From positions 95,771 through 159,770 of the forward strand of contig NZ_JAFMYU010000017.1 in NCBI RefSeq assembly GCF_017353255.1: a DNA stretch of 64,000 bases, given 5' to 3'. Within the stretch, counting starts at the first letter, position 1, and each line of letters starts with the position of its first letter. The position numbers and the translations under genes are program-made. This document shows positions 59,658 to 64,000 of the stretch, in pieces. The stretch comes from Fibrella aquatilis. GTDB taxonomy: Bacteria > Bacteroidota > Bacteroidia > Cytophagales > Spirosomataceae. The notes below the pieces were generated by a model. The model was not told the DNA's origin. It did not search any database and saw only the letters and a list, made by a program, of their open reading frames with translations.

Positions 59658-60129
59658 CCACTTTCAGCAGATCAATTTTAAAGATCAGGATTGAGTTGGC
59701 CGGGATACCGTTTTGGGCAGCGGAGCCGTAGGCCAGGCTGGGCGGCAAATAGAGCGTGATGCTGCCACCGGGAGCCACCAGTGGAATCCCCTCCTGCCAG
59801 CCTATAATCAGCTGACTAAGCCCAAACGTGACGCCATTGCCACTGTCGAATGTGCTGTTGTTGGTCAGCTTGCCGCTGTAATTGACCGTCACCGTCGAGC
59901 AAACCGTAGGCTTCGTACCCGCCCCCGTCGACTGAATGCTGTAGTAAAAACCCCGGCCATCGGCGGTGGCGGCAATCTTGTTATCGTCGATATATTTTTT
60001 CAGGGTGGCAATTTCCGTATCGGGTGCTTTGATCGTCACCGTCGCGGCATTACAGGGTGTTTGATCAGCCTGTTTGCAGCCGGTGGCCAGGAGGGCACCC
60101 AGCAGGATCGTAAACGCGTATTTTTTCAT
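59653..60129 (-). CDS. FKBP-type peptidyl-prolyl isomerase lipoprotein
   Basis: This 158-residue protein has a lipoprotein signal (FTILLGALLATGC) and a single FKBP domain with VTVNYSGKLTNNSTFDSG, FGLSQLIIGWQEGIPLVAPG and LPPSLAYGS, the canonical FKBP active-site strands. It catalyses proline isomerisation in periplasmic or outer-membrane proteins. The start is the ATG at 60129 behind a TAnnTTTG box; the longer open frame up to 60471 runs through the divergent gene and the repeat. Confidence 0.92.
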   Translation of the reverse strand: MKKYAFTILLGALLATGCKQADQTPCNAATVTIKAPDTEIATLKKYIDDNKIAATADGRGFYYSIQSTGAGTKPTVCSTVTVNYSGKLTNNSTFDSGNGVTFGLSQLIIGWQEGIPLVAPGGSITLYLPPSLAYGSAAQNGIPANSILIFKIDLLKVE

Positions 60130-60146
60130 CGTAATTCGGTTAGCCG

Positions 60147-60154
60147 CAAAGTTA
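60147..60154 (-). promoter_or_regulatory. TAnnTTTG -7 box of the FKBP gene
   Basis: On the minus strand TAACTTTG lies 17 nt before the FKBP start codon. Together with the plus-strand box at 60160 it forms a compact divergent promoter region of fewer than 50 nt. Confidence 0.5.
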
Positions 60155-60159
60155 CGGCG

Positions 60160-60167
60160 TAGTTTTG
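60160..60167 (+). promoter_or_regulatory. TAnnTTTG -7 box of the small membrane protein gene
   Basis: TAGTTTTG lies 7 nt before the ATG at 60175, so the mRNA is probably leaderless or nearly so. Confidence 0.45.
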
Positions 60168-60174
60168 CAGCACT

Positions 60175-60378
60175 ATGGAAAAGAATAATTTTCGTCGTTC
60201 GTTTGGCGCGGGCCTGACCATCCTGGGGGCCGTGGTAATCCTGTTTGCCTGCGTGGCGTTCCTCTCCGACGGTAAGCCTACCCTGGGCCTCGACGTATCG
60301 CGTGGCGAAGCCGCCGCCCCCTTCATCGTAGGCCTGATCTTCTTCGGCGCTGGTTTTAACTTGATCAATAACTCTTAA
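60175..60378 (+). CDS. Small two-helix membrane protein
   Basis: This 67-residue protein has two transmembrane segments (LTILGAVVILFACVAFL and APFIVGLIFFGAGFNLI), a short basic N-terminus and an Asp/Lys/Arg-containing loop (SDGKPTLGLDVSRGEAA). I do not know its function. Its own -7 box, standard codon composition and intact frame argue that it is real. A heptad-repeat hairpin starts at the first base after its stop codon. Confidence 0.75.
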   Translation: MEKNNFRRSFGAGLTILGAVVILFACVAFLSDGKPTLGLDVSRGEAAAPFIVGLIFFGAGFNLINNS

Positions 60379-60480
60379 TAATGTACAATGTATAATGAAC
60401 AATGTACAATGGCTTCGCCAGAGAACCTTTGCGGTAGCTGGCGAAGTCATTGTACATTGTTCATTATACATTGTACATTA
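60379..60480. repeat. Near-perfect 43-bp inverted heptad-repeat hairpin
   Basis: The left arm (60379-60421) has the heptads GTACAAT, GTATAAT, GAACAAT, GTACAAT, then GGCTTCGCCAG. The right arm (60438-60480) is its reverse complement at 42 of 43 positions. The loop is 16 nt (60422-60437). The element runs exactly from the stop codon of the small membrane protein to the stop codon of the convergent M23 gene. Confidence 0.92.
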
Positions 60481-61266
60481 TTTTTTCGCCGTTAGTAGCC
60501 AGCCGTAGGTATTCTTCGGTTGTGGCAGCCCGTCGGGCTGGAGTTGCAGGTACATCAGGTGCAGGTGCGTTGGCGAGCGGGCTTTGTAGGCGTTAAGGCC
60601 GGAACGGCCCACCTCGCCCAGCTTCTGGCCCGCCTGCACCCAGTCGCCCATGGCCACGTTCACCACCTTGTTGTGGGCGTAGTAGAACAGGCCATCGCGG
60701 ACGGGGTCATACACCCAGATCCAGTTGCCGCCCCGGTACTCCTGCCCCGGTGTCCAGCCCGTTTCCACCGCCAGCACCAGCCCCTCGCCCATAGCCAGCA
60801 CGTCTACCGGCGCACCCGTGCGGTCGTCGATACAATCCTGATTCTGGTCGCGGATGAAAATGTCCTGGGCCGGGTGGCTACCCCGCACCTTATAGTCGAA
60901 CAGGTCGAAGCCGTTGCCCCGGTAGCCTTCGCCGTGCGTGCCACCAATGGCCCCTGCCGCATAGCCTCGTAGCGGAAATGCCATGGCCGTGCGGATGCGC
61001 CCACCGATGGTAGTTGTGTCCGGGAAATTCGCGTTAGACCGGTAATAGTTGCGTAACCCCTGCATAACCTGACTAAACACGGCCCGCGCCGAATCAGGGG
61101 CAATGGTCTGCTCCCTGATTTCTACATATAGGGTGTTAAAACGCTGACAGTGCGCGTAGGGCGTAGCGCCGGGGGCAAGGAGCGCCGGTATTTGCGACGA
61201 AGCAACGCTGACGCACCCCAGCAATAATACCAGCAGGACACTGGTTAAACGACTAACAGGCGGCAT
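60478..61266 (-). CDS. M23-family metallopeptidase, exported
   Basis: The 262-residue protein has a signal peptide (VLLVLLLGCVSVASS). A LytM/M23 domain in the second half carries the metal ligands in SHPAQDIF (His and Asp) and THLHLMY (His-x-His). M23 enzymes cleave peptide cross-links of peptidoglycan; in this group they may also act on other Gly-rich peptides. I use the ATG at 61266, since the 16 codons upstream do not fit a signal peptide. It probably follows the DUF6089 pair in one transcript. Confidence 0.87.
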   Translation of the reverse strand: MPPVSRLTSVLLVLLLGCVSVASSQIPALLAPGATPYAHCQRFNTLYVEIREQTIAPDSARAVFSQVMQGLRNYYRSNANFPDTTTIGGRIRTAMAFPLRGYAAGAIGGTHGEGYRGNGFDLFDYKVRGSHPAQDIFIRDQNQDCIDDRTGAPVDVLAMGEGLVLAVETGWTPGQEYRGGNWIWVYDPVRDGLFYYAHNKVVNVAMGDWVQAGQKLGEVGRSGLNAYKARSPTHLHLMYLQLQPDGLPQPKNTYGWLLTAKK

Positions 61267-61351
61267 GAGCAGGTAAGAATCGGCTATCGGTGAGGGTAAG
61301 TTTCCTACAAACATACACCCGGAAGGCCACCTGATAGGCTAACTGCCCTAC

Positions 61352-62020
61352 CTATGGGCAAAAGACTTTATAGAACGTGTAGCTCAGCGTAAGGGCCACA
61401 AACGTATACTGATCTTTGGTATCGGGGTCGCTCTGGTTCAATCGGGAGGCACCGGCGGCAGGCTGCTTTAGCCCATCGAGCGAATCTGAGAAGGTAAACC
61501 GGGTGCCCCATTCTAAGCCCAGTGTCCAGGGCCGGTGAAATTCATATTTAACCCCCACGCCGAGCGGAAAAGCGATGTTTACGGGGCCTTCACCCGGCTG
61601 ACGCAGGCCATGCGTAAACACGCCGATGCCCCCAAAAGCGTAGGGCGTCCAGTTTTTCACATTCCGCAGTGGTGTATAATTTCTGAATTTGTATTCGCCC
61701 AGCACGGCAAACTCCCGAACGGTATTGCGAAACGAGGCCCCCCGCGCCTGCTGAAAGGGGTCGGTAGTCAGGCTATCGACACCAATGAGTCGGCCGGTGC
61801 TTACCTGCACCCGCACGGCAAACGAGCGCGTGGGGTGATAGCGAAAAAAAAGCCCGCCACCCGGCTGTACAAACCGCGGGTTTAGCGTGGGCGACACATC
61901 GCCTTTATAGAGCATGCCACCCAACGCCCCGCCGACTTCAATCGTTTGCGAATAACCCAGCACCGGTATCAGCAACAAACCCACCAAAAACAGCCGAACG
62001 TGGACAGGGGCTAGGGGCAT
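61352..62020 (-). CDS. DUF6089-type outer-membrane beta-barrel protein
   Basis: This 222-residue protein has a signal peptide (FLVGLLLIPVLGYSQ) and a small beta-barrel typical of the DUF6089 group in Bacteroidota (GGALGGMLYKGDVSPTLNPR, LGEYKFRNYTP, PYAFGGIGVF, then YTFVALTLSYTFYKVFCP). It is a paralogue of the next gene upstream, with a 10-bp overlap and the same order of strands. Its function is unknown; genes of this type often sit near envelope assembly genes and NAD kinase. Confidence 0.88.
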   Translation of the reverse strand: MPLAPVHVRLFLVGLLLIPVLGYSQTIEVGGALGGMLYKGDVSPTLNPRFVQPGGGLFFRYHPTRSFAVRVQVSTGRLIGVDSLTTDPFQQARGASFRNTVREFAVLGEYKFRNYTPLRNVKNWTPYAFGGIGVFTHGLRQPGEGPVNIAFPLGVGVKYEFHRPWTLGLEWGTRFTFSDSLDGLKQPAAGASRLNQSDPDTKDQYTFVALTLSYTFYKVFCP

Positions 62021-62976
62021 CTGATTTTGGCGGGAATGATGTAATGGATCTGGAAGCTGGTGAGCAGGTAGGAGTCTTTGATAGGCAGTCGGCTGGCTCC
62101 GCCCCGCGCTGTTTCGTTAGCGGGGTTGCCGCCCGCTGCAATGATCTTATCGATACCCGGCTGCCGACTCTCGCCTGTGCGGGCGGCCACAAGTTCCTGG
62201 GTCCGGTTTGAAAAAGACTTGGCCAGTGGCGATTCCAGGTCGTTCGGATTCGGGTATGGCCCGCCTACATCGTCGAGGTAGTCAGTGAAGGTGGGAGCAA
62301 ATCGCACCTCTGCCCCCAGATTGAACGACTCATTGAGGGCATACCGAACGCCCAGCCCTACTGGGATGGAGACCGTCACCAGCGAATAATTTTTGCCATA
62401 GCCGGGCAGCCCCAGGCCTTCGGTATGCAGCGGTTGAAGCGCTACCCACTGCTGAGGACCATCGGCACTGCCTGCCGGGGTATAGCCCATAGGGTTATGC
62501 CCTACCAAAGCTACGCCCAGCAAAAAGTACGGCGCTACTTTGGGACGTTCGCGGGGAGTGCGGCCACCCGGAATAAAATCATACGTACCAATGAGTGCAA
62601 ACTCTTTCAGGTCGTTCCGAAAGTGGAGGTTTCGCACAAAAAACGACGCATACGTTACCGGGTCACCCTTGCTAAAGGTGTAATCGTCGCCGGTGATTCG
62701 TGCCCAGGTAAACGAAGCCCGTGCGCTGATTCGGGGGGTAAAATGCCGGGTATACATCAGGCCCACATTCCAGCGGGGCAGGGTAAACAGGCTCTTCAGC
62801 GGGCGGCTGATACCGGCCAGGTCACCAAAGTAGGTGGAGGTACCGGCGCCAAAACCCACTTCCGAATAAGGTAAAAAATTGGGGTTTTGTCGGCTCTGCG
62901 CTAACCCTTCATTGCTAACCACACCAACCAGCAGCACCGACAAAAATCCCCAGGTAGTTATGTTTCGGTATGTCAT
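62011..62976 (-). CDS. DUF6089-type outer-membrane beta-barrel protein
   Basis: This 321-residue paralogue of the adjacent gene has a signal peptide (FLSVLLVGVVSNEGLAQ). The segments GFGAGTSTYFGDLAGISRPL, VGLMYTRHFTPRISARASF and PYFLLGVALVGHNP belong to the same barrel as the neighbour, with an extra loop (about 255-295) near the C-terminus; both end in CP. The 10-bp overlap with the next gene suggests translational coupling. Function unknown. Confidence 0.87.
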   Translation of the reverse strand: MTYRNITTWGFLSVLLVGVVSNEGLAQSRQNPNFLPYSEVGFGAGTSTYFGDLAGISRPLKSLFTLPRWNVGLMYTRHFTPRISARASFTWARITGDDYTFSKGDPVTYASFFVRNLHFRNDLKEFALIGTYDFIPGGRTPRERPKVAPYFLLGVALVGHNPMGYTPAGSADGPQQWVALQPLHTEGLGLPGYGKNYSLVTVSIPVGLGVRYALNESFNLGAEVRFAPTFTDYLDDVGGPYPNPNDLESPLAKSFSNRTQELVAARTGESRQPGIDKIIAAGGNPANETARGGASRLPIKDSYLLTSFQIHYIIPAKIRCP

Positions 62977-63084
62977 GTAATTTAGTCCAGACTAGGTTGT
63001 CCCAATCCAATCGGTTTGTTCAGAAAACGGCAGGTAAGGTGAAATATTGGCGAATAAACGCTTTTTCTACAGAGCAGCCCCGGT

Positions 63085-63960
63085 TTAGTTGCGCACGTCG
63101 AACCCCCAGTTGAGCTTGCTGCGTAGGGTATTCAGGAAGTTGTCGTCGCTGAGCTTGACAAGTTTAGCCGAAAAACGCTCGCGCTGCACGTGCAGTTTGG
63201 TGGCCACGTCGACAGTAGTTGAGCGCGAGTCGAGTGCTATGAGGAAGTTGCCACTCCGGCTTTCTACTTCAAACGACAGCTTGCACGAATCCATGATCAC
63301 CATGGGCCGCACGTTGAGGTTATGAGGGCTAATAGGCGTGATAATGAAATTGTTGGTATGGGGCAAGAGCACCGGCCCGCCGCAACTAAGCGAGTAGCCC
63401 GTGGAGCCGGAGGGTGTGCAGACAATGATGCCGTCGGCCCAGTAGGAATTCAGAAACTCACCGTCCAGATAGGTATGCACCGTAATCATCGACGAGCTTT
63501 GGGTGCGCGTGATGGTGAAATCATTCAGCCCAAACGGAATGCCCTCGAAAATGTCGGTGTCGCACTGCACACTGACCAACGACCGCTCGTCGATAGTGAA
63601 TTTCTGGTGCATCAGGGCGTGGAGCATGAACTGGATCCCCCCCGGCGACACCGTGGCCAGGAACCCCAGCCGACCAATATTGATGCCCACAATGGGAATT
63701 TCGCGCTCCCCCACCTGCGACACCACGTCGAGTAGGGTGCCGTCGCCGCCCAGACTAAAGGCAAAATCAGCATCGAACAAATCTTTGGGGCTGGCGTAAG
63801 TACTATGGCTGTTATGCGCCACGCCCATCTCGTCGAGCGCCCGGCGGTATACGTCCGAGAGTTGGACGTCAATGCCGCGGGCCGCCAGCGTATCGAACAT
63901 CGACTGTACAAAAGGCCGGGCCGGTTCTGGCAGCGTACGTCCGTGAATGGCAATTTTCAT
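63085..63960 (-). CDS. nadK: NAD kinase
   Basis: This 291-residue enzyme phosphorylates NAD to NADP. It has the GGDGTLLD motif with the catalytic Asp, IVGINIGRLGFLA, and the conserved GLNDFTITR, TPSGSTGYSLSCGGP and ITPISPHNLNVRP segments. It is the standard single NAD kinase of Bacteroidota. The start is the ATG at 63960 (MKIAIHGRTLPEPARPFVQ), right in front of the heptad repeat at the window edge. Confidence 0.95.
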   Translation of the reverse strand: MKIAIHGRTLPEPARPFVQSMFDTLAARGIDVQLSDVYRRALDEMGVAHNSHSTYASPKDLFDADFAFSLGGDGTLLDVVSQVGEREIPIVGINIGRLGFLATVSPGGIQFMLHALMHQKFTIDERSLVSVQCDTDIFEGIPFGLNDFTITRTQSSSMITVHTYLDGEFLNSYWADGIIVCTPSGSTGYSLSCGGPVLLPHTNNFIITPISPHNLNVRPMVIMDSCKLSFEVESRSGNFLIALDSRSTTVDVATKLHVQRERFSAKLVKLSDDNFLNTLRSKLNWGFDVRN

Positions 63961-63968
63961 GAGAAAAT

Positions 63969-64000
63969 AGTCGTAAGTCACAAGTCGATAGTCGTAAGTC
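63969..64000. repeat. Heptad repeat array at the window edge
   Basis: AGTCGTA, AGTCACA, AGTCGAT, AGTCGTA and the beginning of another unit (AGTC) run to the end of the window, 9 nt upstream of the nadK start codon. The second arm, if present, lies outside the window. Confidence 0.8.

Noticed and set aside
59653..60471. 272-codon version of the FKBP gene
   Set aside because: The first 114 codons run through the hairpin repeat and a divergent gene; the lipoprotein signal starts at 60129.
2677..60480. Heptad hairpins as ordinary Rho-independent terminators only
   Set aside because: Most lack a T-tract, lie between genes of one operon or before start codons, and have loops and arms far longer than terminators. 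The trhO locus has a separate true terminator at 6371.
63969..64000. Heptad arrays as CRISPR repeats
   Set aside because: Units are 7 bp, degenerate and contiguous without spacers, and no cas gene is present.

Overview
The window looks like a chromosomal segment of a Bacteroidota bacterium of the order Cytophagales (Spirosoma/Fibrella/Rudanella-like). The evidence is TAnnTTTG-type promoter boxes, almost no Shine-Dalgarno sequences, a GLPGLI protein next to an outer-membrane beta-barrel protein, DUF6089 barrels, a secreted nuclease with a probable type IX secretion sorting tail, menaquinone synthesis, and mid-50s GC (judged by eye, not computed).

Layout. 1-226: 3' end of a LytTR regulator. 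494-3534: sulfite reductase with a C-terminal HEPN-like domain, plus uroporphyrinogen-III methyltransferase for siroheme. 3648-6258: GH16 lipoprotein, small lipoprotein, TrhO tRNA hydroxylase. 6533-10174: outer-membrane beta-barrel protein and GLPGLI partner. 10316-13428: GH13 amylase, DUF1460 amidase-like protein, small YgaP-like membrane protein. 13538-17815: Pro-rich protein with a possible HolD-like domain, APC permease, two coiled-coil membrane proteins. 17996-21400: secreted ExeM/NucH-type nuclease. 21403-24725: ABC ATPase whose first 88 bp are duplicated on the far side of an S41 peptidase-like gene, next to an FCP1-like HAD phosphatase. 24887-32784 (minus strand): argS, glutathione peroxidase, menA, and an RND adaptor and pump. 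32963-38291: secreted protein of unknown function, degenerate YrdC-like protein, CCA nucleotidyltransferase, GT39 membrane glycosyltransferase. 38895-57245: a complete-looking Wzx/Wzy-type exopolysaccharide or capsule cluster: export lipoprotein, initiating sugar transferase, Wzc kinase, flippase, candidate polymerase, four GT4 enzymes, four acyl/acetyltransferases, Wzi-like barrel and PHP tyrosine phosphatase. 57285-59627: barrel protein and lipoprotein of unknown function. 59653-63960: FKBP isomerase, small membrane protein, M23 peptidase, two DUF6089 barrels and NAD kinase.

The most striking unexplained structure is a dispersed family of intergenic hairpins. Each arm is built of short degenerate tandem units, usually 7 bp (one locus 8, one 11). 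The unit sequence differs at every locus, yet the two arms of one locus match each other closely (36/37 and 42/43 in the best cases). In two loci the arms differ by exactly one heptad. Most elements start within about 15 nt of a stop codon and fill the whole intergenic gap. One lies in frame inside the sulfite reductase gene. This points to arms copied from each other within a locus, with whole-unit slippage, rather than a conventional transposon. The heptad character resembles the STRR repeats described in filamentous cyanobacteria. No CRISPR array, rRNA, tRNA or insertion sequence transposase was seen.
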